DNA from: Georgenia_A wangjunii
GTDB taxonomy: Bacteria; Actinomycetota; Actinomycetes; Actinomycetales; Actinomycetaceae
NCBI RefSeq assembly: GCF_036421915.1
Contig: NZ_JAZGOM010000011.1
DNA: 64,000 nucleotides
Reading direction: 5' to 3' (one strand)
Positions 20,327 to 27,433 of this stretch are shown in pieces. The position numbers and the translations under genes are program-made. The notes under the pieces were generated by a model. It made no database searches, was not told where the DNA came from, and saw nothing but the letters and a program-made list of their open reading frames with translations. Each line of letters begins with the position of its first letter. Position 1 is the first letter of the stretch.

Positions 20327-21421
20327 CTACGCGTCGACGGTGTGCCGCGCCCGCTCGAGCGCGATCTCGGTGCGCTCGTGGCGGCGTCCCGCCCGGCGGG
20401 CCTCGTGCGCGGCGAGGCCGCCGGCGAGCAGCAGCGCCCCGAGGACAGGCAGGATCCCGGTGCGGGCGAGGTCGACGGCGTCCGCGGGGAGGTCGCCGAG
20501 GCCCAGCGCGGTGAGTCCGGGGACCGTCTCGGTCCGCAGGAGCAGGTACCCGCCCACCGCGAGCCCCCACAGACCGCCGCCGATCTGCGCGCCGAGGCTC
20601 GAGAGGCGGACCGAGGCCGCGACGAGCGCGAGCCCCGCCGCGGCGAGCACGTGGAGCACGAGGTGGCCCGTGTCGGCGGGCGGGGTGGGCAGGACCGTGG
20701 CGCTGGTCCGCAGCGCGAGGAGGAGGGCCGGCAGGAGGAGCACGCCGGCCGCGACGGCGGTCCAGTGCGCTGCCGCCCGGGAGCGGGGCGGGACGGGCGG
20801 AGCGACACCGTCGTCCGCGGCGGCGGAGCGCGCGGCCCGGAGCGTCTCCTCGGTGCGCTCCTGCGCACGGCCGGCGCGGCGCGCGCCGTGGGCGCCCGCG
20901 GCGAGGCCGAGCATGACGGCACCGAGCACGGGCAGGAGCCCCGACCCGGCGAGCGCCGCCGCGCCCTGACCCGTCCCGTAGGCCGCGCCGTCATCGGCGA
21001 GGAGGTCGGCGACCGCGGCGGGCCGGGCCCACGCGCCGAGACCGGCGAGGAGGACGAGGGCACCGCTGACGGCCAGACCGAGGCTCGACCACCGCGCGGA
21101 GAAGGCGACGACGGCGAGCAGGAGAGCCGCCCCGGCGAGGCGGACGGCGCCGTCGTCGAGCTCACCCGTCCCGGGCCCGCCCGCCGTCAGGAGCGCGCCC
21201 GCGCCGAGGAGCCACACCGCCGCCGCGGTGAGCAGGGGCGTTAGCAGCCCGGTCAGCAGGTGGTCGGTGAGGCGCGAGCGGGGCGGGACCGGGCGGGCGG
21301 GCGCTCCGGTCGGCGGCCCCGGTGTGCGGCGCGGGGCGGTGGGGCCCGAGGCGTCATCGTCGGACGCGACGGCGGCGGCGCCGTCCGGCGTCACGCTCAC
21401 GTCCGCGCCAGGGGTGGTCAT
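20327..21421 (-). CDS. Membrane protein of unknown function, duplicated module
   Basis: A 364-residue protein with about eight predicted transmembrane helices in two similar halves. Each half has a helix pair, an SLG-containing loop (ARWSSLGLAVSGALVLL and VRLSSLGAQIGGGLWGL) and ends in HGARRAGRAQERTE or HEARRAGRRHERTE. This is an internal duplication of the module seen once in the adjacent downstream gene. I do not recognise the function. Both genes read toward acs; the 125-base gap between them holds the ribosome binding site of the next gene. Confidence 0.82.
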   Translation of the reverse strand: MTTPGADVSVTPDGAAAVASDDDASGPTAPRRTPGPPTGAPARPVPPRSRLTDHLLTGLLTPLLTAAAVWLLGAGALLTAGGPGTGELDDGAVRLAGAALLLAVVAFSARWSSLGLAVSGALVLLAGLGAWARPAAVADLLADDGAAYGTGQGAAALAGSGLLPVLGAVMLGLAAGAHGARRAGRAQERTEETLRAARSAAADDGVAPPVPPRSRAAAHWTAVAAGVLLLPALLLALRTSATVLPTPPADTGHLVLHVLAAAGLALVAASVRLSSLGAQIGGGLWGLAVGGYLLLRTETVPGLTALGLGDLPADAVDLARTGILPVLGALLLAGGLAAHEARRAGRRHERTEIALERARHTVDA

Positions 21422-21433
21422 ATCCGTCCGACT

Positions 21434-22243
21434 CTAGTGGGCGCGTGCGCGGCGGCGGAGCAGCCACCAGCCGAGGGCGCCGGTCGCGACCGTGAGCGTG
21501 ACGACGACCCCGACGGACACGCGGGTGTCGATGCGCGGGCGCAGCGGGACGGGGCGGGCGAAGTCACGGACCTCCCACCCGCGGGCGACCGCCTCTCGGC
21601 GCAGCGCCTTGTCCGGGTTGACCGCGACGGGGTTGCCGACCGCCTCGAGCATGGGCACGTCCGTGACGGAGTCCGAGTACGCCGAGCACGCGGCGAGGTC
21701 GTACCCGTGGCGGCCGGCCAGGTCGAGGATCGCCTCCGCCTTCGCCGGGCCGTACGCGTAGTAGTCGAGCTCGCCGGTGTAGCGGCCCTCCGCGGCGGCG
21801 AGGCGGCTCGCGATGACGTGGTCCGCGCCGAGCATCGCCGCGATCGGCCGGACCACGGCCTCGCTCGACGCCGAGACGATGACGACGTCCTGCCCCTCGG
21901 CGTGGTGGGCGTCGATGAGGTCGATCGCCTCCTGGTAGACGACCGGCCCGATCCGCTCCTGGAGGGTCTCGGCGACGATCGCCTCGGTGAGGGCGACGTC
22001 CCAGCCGCGGACGAGGTTGGCGAGCCGGTCCTTCATCCGCTCCGTCTGGTCGTGGTCCGCGCCGACGGCGAGGTAGCCGAGCTGGGCGTAGAGCCCGCGC
22101 AGGACGCCGCCGCGGCTGAGGAGACCGCCCGCGTAGAAGGGCTTGGAGAACGCCATCGTCGACGACGTCGCGATGACCGTCTTGTCGAGGTCGAAGAACG
22201 CTGCGGCGCGCCGCCCGTGCTCGCCGTGCATGCCGTGGTCCAC
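21434..22243 (-). CDS. HAD-superfamily phosphatase, subfamily IB (SerB-like), membrane-anchored
   Basis: A 269-residue HAD hydrolase. Motif I is AFFDLDKTVIATSS (D-x-D-x-T), motif II VIVSASSE, the motif III Lys lies in the PAKAEAI region, and motif IV is YSDSVTDVPML (D-x3-D). This matches the HAD-IB group that includes phosphoserine-phosphatase-like enzymes. Unlike soluble members it ends in a membrane helix (VGVVVTLTVATGALGWWLL) followed by RRRAR. GTG 22243 is preferred because GGAGG lies 8 bases upstream. It is divergent from ssd; an HAD gene occupies the same place next to the tad cluster in mycobacteria. Confidence 0.9.
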   Translation of the reverse strand: MDHGMHGEHGRRAAAFFDLDKTVIATSSTMAFSKPFYAGGLLSRGGVLRGLYAQLGYLAVGADHDQTERMKDRLANLVRGWDVALTEAIVAETLQERIGPVVYQEAIDLIDAHHAEGQDVVIVSASSEAVVRPIAAMLGADHVIASRLAAAEGRYTGELDYYAYGPAKAEAILDLAGRHGYDLAACSAYSDSVTDVPMLEAVGNPVAVNPDKALRREAVARGWEVRDFARPVPLRPRIDTRVSVGVVVTLTVATGALGWWLLRRRARAH

Positions 22244-22333
22244 GCCCGCTCCCTCCGCCCGGGCCAGCGTAGCGGCGCGGAGAGGCCGCGGAGGTCGGGT
22301 GGCGGGAGTCCGTCCTGCGGAGGCGTCGTCCTG

Positions 22334-22365
22334 CACAGGACAGCGCCGCGCGGACCGGTCCACAG
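22334..22365. promoter_or_regulatory. CACAG-pair element upstream of ssd (copy A)
   Basis: GCACAGGAC, then 16 bases, then GTCCACAG followed by CGGGC. The same arrangement occurs at 26219-26251 before the Flp-like gene. It lies in the 203-bp divergent region between the HAD gene and ssd. The function is inferred from recurrence only. Confidence 0.4.
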
Positions 22366-22446
22366 CGGGCCGACGGCGGGCGTCCGCGCGTCACCGGCCC
22401 GGGCGAGGCTCGGCCCGAGAGCGGGCTCGAGGTCACGGAGGTTGCT

Positions 22447-23826
22447 ATGGCGGGGACGGCGACGGCGGACGAGCGCGGCCGGCGGCGGCGAGGGGAGCCG
22501 GGTGGACGCGGCGCGGCACGCGCCGGCGGGGGACCGGGCCACCACCCCGCGGGAGGCGGCTCGGCGGGTGGTGGCGGCCCCGCGCGGGTCGCCCTGCGCT
22601 CGGGGGACCGCGGGGTCGTCGAGCACGTGCGCCGGCTGGCCGCGCTCGCCGGTCTCGAGCTCGACGTCCACCCGTGGGGTGCGCCACCGCCCGCTGCGGC
22701 GGTCCTCGTCGACGACGTCGCCGCACCGCCCGGGCACGACGCCCCGTGGGGTGATGCCCCCGTCGCGGGGCTCGTCGTCGCGGTCGCCCCCGCCGGGGCC
22801 GACGTCGGCGCCGAGGTCCTGCGCCTGCCGGCGGAGTCCGAGGCGCTGCTCGGCGTGCTCATCGGGGCGGGCGCACCCGTCCGTGCCCGCGTACTCGGCG
22901 TCGTCGGAGCCCGTGGCGAGGCGGGCGCCTCGGTGCTCGCCGCGGTCGTCGCGCGGCTCGCCGTCGGGGCGGGCGTGCCGACGGCGCTCGTCGACCTCGA
23001 CCCGTGCGGCGGCGGCCTCGACGTGCTCCTCGGCCTCGAGCACGACCCCGGGCCGCGGTGGGCGGACGTCCTCGCCGAGCGCGGCGGGTTCCCGCCCGAA
23101 CGCCTCGTCCTGTCCCTGCCGTCCTGGCACTCCGTGCGGGTCCTCTCCTCCGACGTGCGCAGCGGGGTGCCGCTCGACGACGTCGTCGCCCGCGCCGCCG
23201 TCCACGCCCTCGCCTGCGCGGTCGACCTGCTCGTCCTCGACCTGCCGCGGCACGTGCTGGCACCGCCGGGCCGCGACGAGGACGTGCCCGCATGGCTCGC
23301 ACCGTGCACCGACATCGTCCTCGTCGCCGGCTGCGACGTCCGCTCGGCGGCGGCCGCGGACGGGGCGGCGCGTGCGCTCGGCGCGGCGGGTGTCGTGCCC
23401 CGGCTTGTCGTGAGCGGGCCGGCGCCCGGGGGCGTCCACGCGGAGGACGTGGCCGAGGTCGCGGGTCTGACGCTCGTCACCGCCATGCGGCCGGAGCGAT
23501 CCTTCCTCGCCGGCCTCGAACGGGGACTCTCGCCCGGGGACCAGCGCCGCGGGCCCCGCGTGACGGCCGGGCGCCGCGTGCTCGATGCGCTCGAGGTCGT
23601 GCCGTGCGCCAACCGTCGACCGACCTCTCCCGGCGCCGCGGGGGCCTCGCCGACGGGGGAGCGGTGCCGGACTCGGGCGCCCTCAGTGCCGGGGTGCGGG
23701 CCGCCGCCGCGCTCGAGGACCGGCCCATCGGCCTGCACGGTCTCCTCGCGCTCGAGCGCCGGGCGCGCGCGGAGCTCCTCGGTGCAGGCGAGGGGCTGCA
23801 ACCGCTGCTCGAGGACCCCGGTGTGA
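22447..23826 (+). CDS. Septum-site-determining/CpaE-like ATPase (Ssd)
   Basis: A 459-residue member of the Ssd/CpaE group of MinD-related proteins found at the head of actinobacterial tad clusters. After about 55 low-complexity residues comes a receiver-like segment and then a degenerate ATPase domain. Where Walker A should be, the sequence is VVGARGEAGASVLAA, with no Lys. DLLVLDLPRHVL is the Walker B-like strand. ATG 22447 has GGAGG 5 bases upstream. The reading frame runs 223 bases into tadA; the last 74 or so residues have the Arg/Ser/Pro/Cys composition of out-of-frame translation and are probably not conserved. Ssd proteins place or regulate the pilus machine or the septum. Confidence 0.85.
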   Translation: MAGTATADERGRRRRGEPGGRGAARAGGGPGHHPAGGGSAGGGGPARVALRSGDRGVVEHVRRLAALAGLELDVHPWGAPPPAAAVLVDDVAAPPGHDAPWGDAPVAGLVVAVAPAGADVGAEVLRLPAESEALLGVLIGAGAPVRARVLGVVGARGEAGASVLAAVVARLAVGAGVPTALVDLDPCGGGLDVLLGLEHDPGPRWADVLAERGGFPPERLVLSLPSWHSVRVLSSDVRSGVPLDDVVARAAVHALACAVDLLVLDLPRHVLAPPGRDEDVPAWLAPCTDIVLVAGCDVRSAAAADGAARALGAAGVVPRLVVSGPAPGGVHAEDVAEVAGLTLVTAMRPERSFLAGLERGLSPGDQRRGPRVTAGRRVLDALEVVPCANRRPTSPGAAGASPTGERCRTRAPSVPGCGPPPRSRTGPSACTVSSRSSAGRARSSSVQARGCNRCSRTPV

Positions 23827-24782
23827 CCGACGTCCTCGTCAACGGCGCGACGGGGGTGTGGGTCGACGGCGGGGACGGCCTCGAGCGCGTCGCCGTCGAC
23901 CTCGGGGGAGAGGAGGAGGTCCGCACGCTCGCCACCCGGCTCGCCGCCGCGTGCGGGCAGCGGCTCGACGACGCGTGCCCCGTCGTCGACGGCTCGCTCC
24001 CGGACGGCACCCGGCTCCACGCGGTCCTCCCGCCGCTGTCCGCGTCCGGCACGCTCATCAGCCTGCGGACCCTGCGTGCCCGGGCATTCACCCTGCCCGA
24101 GCTCGTCGCCTCGGGGACCGTCGCACCGGCGCTGGCGCCCGTGCTGCGCGCGCTCGTCCGGTCCCGCGCGAACGTCCTCGTCAGCGGGGCCACGGGGACG
24201 GGCAAGACGACCCTGCTGGCCGCGATGCTCTCCCTCGTCGGCCCGCGCGAGCGCATCGTGTGCATCGAGGAGGCGACCGAGCTGCGGCCCGACCACCCGC
24301 ACGTCGTTCACCTCCAGGTGCGCCGCGCGAACGTGCAGGCCACGGGCGCCGTCTCGATGGCGGACCTCGTGCGCGCCGCCATGCGGATGCGCCCGGACCG
24401 GCTCGTCCTCGGCGAGTGCCGCGGCGCCGAGGTGCGCGAGGTCCTCGGCGCGCTCAACACCGGGCACGACGGCGGGTGGGCGACCGTGCACGCCAACACC
24501 TCCGGTGACGTCCCGGCGCGGCTGCTGGCCCTCGGCGCGCTCGCGGGCATGAACGAGCAGGCCGTGGCGGTGCAGGCGGCGAGCGCCCTCGACGCGGTCC
24601 TGCACCTGCGGCGCGAGGCGGGGGCGCGCCGGCTCGTCGAGGTGGCGATGCTCCGGCGGCACGCGGGTGAGCTGCACTGTGACCTCGCGCTCAGGCTGCA
24701 CCCCGGCCGTGGGCTCGAGGAGGGCCCCGGGTGGGCCCGGCTGGCGGCGCGGCTCGACGCCTCCCTCGGGGAGGGGTCGTGA
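23604..24782 (+). CDS. tadA: TadA/CpaF-type secretion ATPase
   Basis: A 392-residue type II/IV secretion ATPase that powers assembly of Tad (Flp) pili on the cytoplasmic face of the membrane. Walker A is SGATGTGKTTLLAAM (about 192), the Asp box is ERIVCIEEATELRPDHPH, Walker B RPDRLVLGECRG, and the His box TGHDGGWATVHAN. GTG 23604 is chosen because GAGG lies 7 bases before it; later in-frame GTG codons at 23664 and 23694 are alternatives that shorten the overlap with ssd. The stop overlaps the GTG of the next gene (GTGA). Confidence 0.93.
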   Translation: MRQPSTDLSRRRGGLADGGAVPDSGALSAGVRAAAALEDRPIGLHGLLALERRARAELLGAGEGLQPLLEDPGVTDVLVNGATGVWVDGGDGLERVAVDLGGEEEVRTLATRLAAACGQRLDDACPVVDGSLPDGTRLHAVLPPLSASGTLISLRTLRARAFTLPELVASGTVAPALAPVLRALVRSRANVLVSGATGTGKTTLLAAMLSLVGPRERIVCIEEATELRPDHPHVVHLQVRRANVQATGAVSMADLVRAAMRMRPDRLVLGECRGAEVREVLGALNTGHDGGWATVHANTSGDVPARLLALGALAGMNEQAVAVQAASALDAVLHLRREAGARRLVEVAMLRRHAGELHCDLALRLHPGRGLEEGPGWARLAARLDASLGEGS

Positions 24783-25627
24783 GCGGCCTCGCGCTCGGTG
24801 CGGTGCTAACGCTGTTCCTCGCCGTGCTCGTGCGCTCGCCGGCTCGACGCCCGGCGGGGAGACGCGAACCGACCGGGTCGGCCTCCGGTGACCCGCCGGG
24901 CGGACGTCCTCGGGGCACGCACGGACGGTGGTCGCCGACCGTCCGGCGGCGGGCTCGCAGGGCGGGCGGTGCGGGAGGCGGCCCTTCGACGGATCTCGGC
25001 GTCCTCGTGACGGAGGTCGCCACGCGGCTCCGCTCCGGTGCCAGCGCCGAAGCCGCCTGGGCGCAGACGTTCGCCCGGGCCGGTCTCGGTGGTGGCGCTC
25101 GGGTGGAGCGGCGCACCGAGGGGGAGGCCGGCGACGCCGCACCGGCGGGCGGCAGTGCGGTGCGCACCACGAGCGGGGGTCTCGGGGCGGGTCGGGCCGG
25201 ACGCGCGGACGACGGCGTGCCGCCGCAGCTCGCGGCGTTCGACATCCCGAAGACGGGTGGCGCGCGGCGCACCGAGGAGGCGGCTCTCGCAGCGACCGTG
25301 GCGGCGTGCCGGCTCACGCACGAGCTGGGCGCGCCGCTGGCGGACGTCCTCGACCGGTGCGCCCACGGAATCAGCGAGGCTTCCCAGGCACAGGACGCGC
25401 GCCGTATCGCCCTGGCCGGGCCGCGGAGCACGGCGCGGCTGCTCGGCTGGCTGCCCGCCGTCGGCCTGCTCTTCGGTGCCGGGCTCGGCGCGGACCCGGT
25501 CGGGACGCTCCTCGACGGCTCGTGGGGAACCGCCTCCCTCCTCACCGGTGCCGGGCTCCTCGCCGCGGGCCACCGGTGGACGCGGGCGCTCGTCGTGGCC
25601 GCCGAGCGGGGTGGCGAGCGCGCGTGA
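24779..25627 (+). CDS. TadB-like type II secretion system F domain membrane protein
   Basis: A 282-residue platform protein of the Tad pilus. An N-terminal helix (GLALGAVLTLFLAVLV) is followed by a cytoplasmic T2SSF-type helical domain containing LVTEVATRLRSGASAEAAW and ACRLTHELGAPLADVLDRC, then two C-terminal helices near 220-270. The middle carries a low-complexity insert (about 95-145). GTGA overlaps at both ends indicate strict coupling with tadA and the tadC-like gene. Confidence 0.87.
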   Translation: MSGLALGAVLTLFLAVLVRSPARRPAGRREPTGSASGDPPGGRPRGTHGRWSPTVRRRARRAGGAGGGPSTDLGVLVTEVATRLRSGASAEAAWAQTFARAGLGGGARVERRTEGEAGDAAPAGGSAVRTTSGGLGAGRAGRADDGVPPQLAAFDIPKTGGARRTEEAALAATVAACRLTHELGAPLADVLDRCAHGISEASQAQDARRIALAGPRSTARLLGWLPAVGLLFGAGLGADPVGTLLDGSWGTASLLTGAGLLAAGHRWTRALVVAAERGGERA

Positions 25628-26181
25628 GCGCCCTGCTCGTCGTCCTTGCGGTGCTGGGGGCACTGCCGTGGTGGCTCCCGCGCCGGCGCACCGCGCCCGG
25701 TCGACGGACGGGGGCCGGGACCGGGCGGCGTCGCAGACGCGACCGGGCGCGGGTCGACGTCGCGGTGCTCCTCGACCTCGCTGGCGCGGCGATCGGTGCC
25801 GGTGCCTCCGTGCCGTCGATGCTCCAAGCGCTCGGCCGTGCCGTCGGGGACGACGACGCCGGGCGCGCGCTGCACCGGGCGGGCGTCGCGCTCGTCCTCG
25901 GCGCCCCGTGGGCGGAGGCGTGGAGCGGTGCGCCGGGTTCCGTCCGGGAGCTCACCCAGGCGCTGGAGCCGGCCTGGACGGACGGCGCTGATCCAGGACC
26001 GCTCCTCGCTCGCGCGGCCGAGGCCGTCCGCGCCCGCCGGCACCGTCGGGCGCACGAGGACGCGGCCCGGCTCGGGGTCCGCCTCGTCCTCCCGCTCGGC
26101 CTGTGCTTCCTCCCCGCCTTCGTCCTCCTCTCCCTCGTGCCGGTGCTCCTCGCCGCCGGCGGGCCCCTGCTCGCGCCGTAG
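25624..26181 (+). CDS. TadC-like type II secretion system F domain membrane protein
   Basis: A 185-residue second platform protein: one N-terminal helix (LLVVLAVLGALPWWL), a basic linker, the T2SSF helical domain (DVAVLLDLAGAAIGAGASV to ARLGVRLVLPLG) and a C-terminal helix pair PLGLCFLPAFVLLSLVPVLL. It starts at GTG 25624, overlapping the tadB-like stop. It is shorter than typical TadC, as is usual in the actinobacterial version of the cluster. Confidence 0.85.
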   Translation: MSALLVVLAVLGALPWWLPRRRTAPGRRTGAGTGRRRRRDRARVDVAVLLDLAGAAIGAGASVPSMLQALGRAVGDDDAGRALHRAGVALVLGAPWAEAWSGAPGSVRELTQALEPAWTDGADPGPLLARAAEAVRARRHRRAHEDAARLGVRLVLPLGLCFLPAFVLLSLVPVLLAAGGPLLAP

Positions 26182-26218
26182 GGCAAGGGGCGACCCGCCC
26201 GGCGGCGACCGCTCCCCG

Positions 26219-26251
26219 CACAGGACGCGGTGGCGCGCACAGCGTCCACAG
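26219..26251. promoter_or_regulatory. CACAG-pair element upstream of the Flp-like gene (copy B)
   Basis: GCACAGGAC, 17 bases, GTCCACAG then GCGGGC, closely matching the element before ssd; an extra CACAG lies at 26238. It begins 38 bases after the tadC-like stop and about 95 bases before the next ATG, so it may mark a second transcription unit in the cluster. Confidence 0.4.
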
Positions 26252-26344
26252 GCGGGCCCGAGGCCCGAGCGCGAGGTCGGCGTGGACGACGACGCTGGTG
26301 GGACCCGGCCGGCGAGCGGCCGCGACTCGAGAGGGAGGTGTCCC

Positions 26345-26632
26345 ATGGGACGGACGACAAGGTGGTGGAGGGCCGCGGTGCGCGCTGGTCGGCAGAGCGC
26401 GCGCGAGGTGGGGAGGTGGGGCGTGCGGTCCGCCCGGAGGGTGCGGGGCCGGCTCGTCGCTGCGACGCGCGCCATGCGGGCGGCACCGCAGGCGGGCATG
26501 GCGACGGCGGAGTACGCGATCGCGACGCTCGCCGCCGCGGCCTTCGCCGGGCTCCTCCTCGTCATCCTGCGCAGCCCCGAGGTGCGGGGGTTCCTCCTCG
26601 GGATCATCCGCCAGGCGCTGCAGGTGAGCTGA
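26345..26632 (+). CDS. DUF4244 / Flp-pilin-like small membrane protein
   Basis: A 95-residue protein with a basic N-terminal half and one hydrophobic helix, MATAEYAIATLAAAAFAGLL, followed by VRGFLLGIIRQALQ. The G-M-A-T-A-E-Y pattern at the start of the helix resembles Flp and TadE prepilins, where cleavage occurs just before the hydrophobic stretch and a Glu follows at position 5. It is the likely pilus subunit. The ATG has an excellent GGGAGG 6 bases upstream, stronger than its neighbours, which fits a highly expressed structural subunit. Confidence 0.85.
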   Translation: MGRTTRWWRAAVRAGRQSAREVGRWGVRSARRVRGRLVAATRAMRAAPQAGMATAEYAIATLAAAAFAGLLLVILRSPEVRGFLLGIIRQALQVS

Positions 26633-27015
26633 TGGGCACGGAGGCTCGGGCGGGCCGGCGCGGCGGGGGCGGCGCGGGCGAGCGCGGGACGGTGACGGCA
26701 GAGGTCGCGCTCGTCCTGCCCGCGGTCGTCGTCGTCCTTCTCGTGGCCCTCACGGTGGCGTCGGGCGCGGTCGCCCAGGTGCGGTGCGCGGACGCAGCGC
26801 GGGCCGGTGCCCGGGCCTCCTCCCTCGGCGAGCCCCTCGAGGTCGTCGTCGCGACGGCCCAGCGGCTCGCCGGCCCGGACGCCGCCGTGAGCGTGGAGGT
26901 CGACGCCGGGTGGATCGAGGTGACGGTCACCCACCCCGTCCCCGGGCTCCTCGGCTGGGTCGGGAGGCTGGAGGCGCGCGCCACCGCCCGCGCCGTCCCG
27001 GAGCCGGGAGGATGA
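26632..27015 (+). CDS. TadE-like pilus assembly protein
   Basis: A 127-residue TadE-type pseudopilin: short cytoplasmic start, then GTVTAEVALVLPAVVVVLLVAL (the E-x2-L-x2-P pattern typical of TadE), then an extracytoplasmic domain. Its ATG overlaps the upstream stop (TGATG). It probably acts with the next gene product in the pilus base. Confidence 0.88.
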   Translation: MGTEARAGRRGGGGAGERGTVTAEVALVLPAVVVVLLVALTVASGAVAQVRCADAARAGARASSLGEPLEVVVATAQRLAGPDAAVSVEVDAGWIEVTVTHPVPGLLGWVGRLEARATARAVPEPGG

Positions 27016-27016
27016 C

Positions 27017-27433
27017 ATGAGCGAGGGTCCGGCGGCCCGATCGCGAGAGCGCGGGTCCGGGACGGTGCTCGGGCTCGCCGTCATCGCACTCGCCCTCGTC
27101 CTCACGGTGGCCGTCGCGGGCCTCGGCCGCGCCGTCCACGCCCGCGGGGCGGCTCAGGCCGCGGCGGACCTCGGCGCGATCGCGGGCGCGACCGCCCTCC
27201 ACGCCCCGGGCGGCGGCGCCGAATCCGCCTGCGCGCAGGCGGCGGCCGTCGTGCGGGCCAACGGTGCGACGCTGACGGGGTGCACCGTCTCGGCCGGGAC
27301 CGTCGAGGTGCGGACGGCAGTCGAGACGTCTGCGGCGGGGATGCCCGCCGCGCTCGTCGCCTCCGGCCGCGCCCGCGCCGGGCCCGCCGGCCGCAGACGG
27401 GCGCCGGCCCCGCTCGTCGCAGACGGGCTATGA
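27017..27433 (+). CDS. Rv3654c-type TadE/TadG-like protein
   Basis: A 138-residue protein with GSGTVLGLAVIALALVLTVAVAG as the N-terminal helix and a small periplasmic part rich in Ala (AAQAAADLGAIAGATAL), the hallmark of the Rv3654c-type proteins that close this cluster in actinobacteria. Two cysteines (ESAC and GC) may pair outside the cell. GGAGG lies 6 bases before the ATG. The gene is convergent with and overlaps the helicase gene by 6 bases. Confidence 0.87.
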   Translation: MSEGPAARSRERGSGTVLGLAVIALALVLTVAVAGLGRAVHARGAAQAAADLGAIAGATALHAPGGGAESACAQAAAVVRANGATLTGCTVSAGTVEVRTAVETSAAGMPAALVASGRARAGPAGRRRAPAPLVADGL

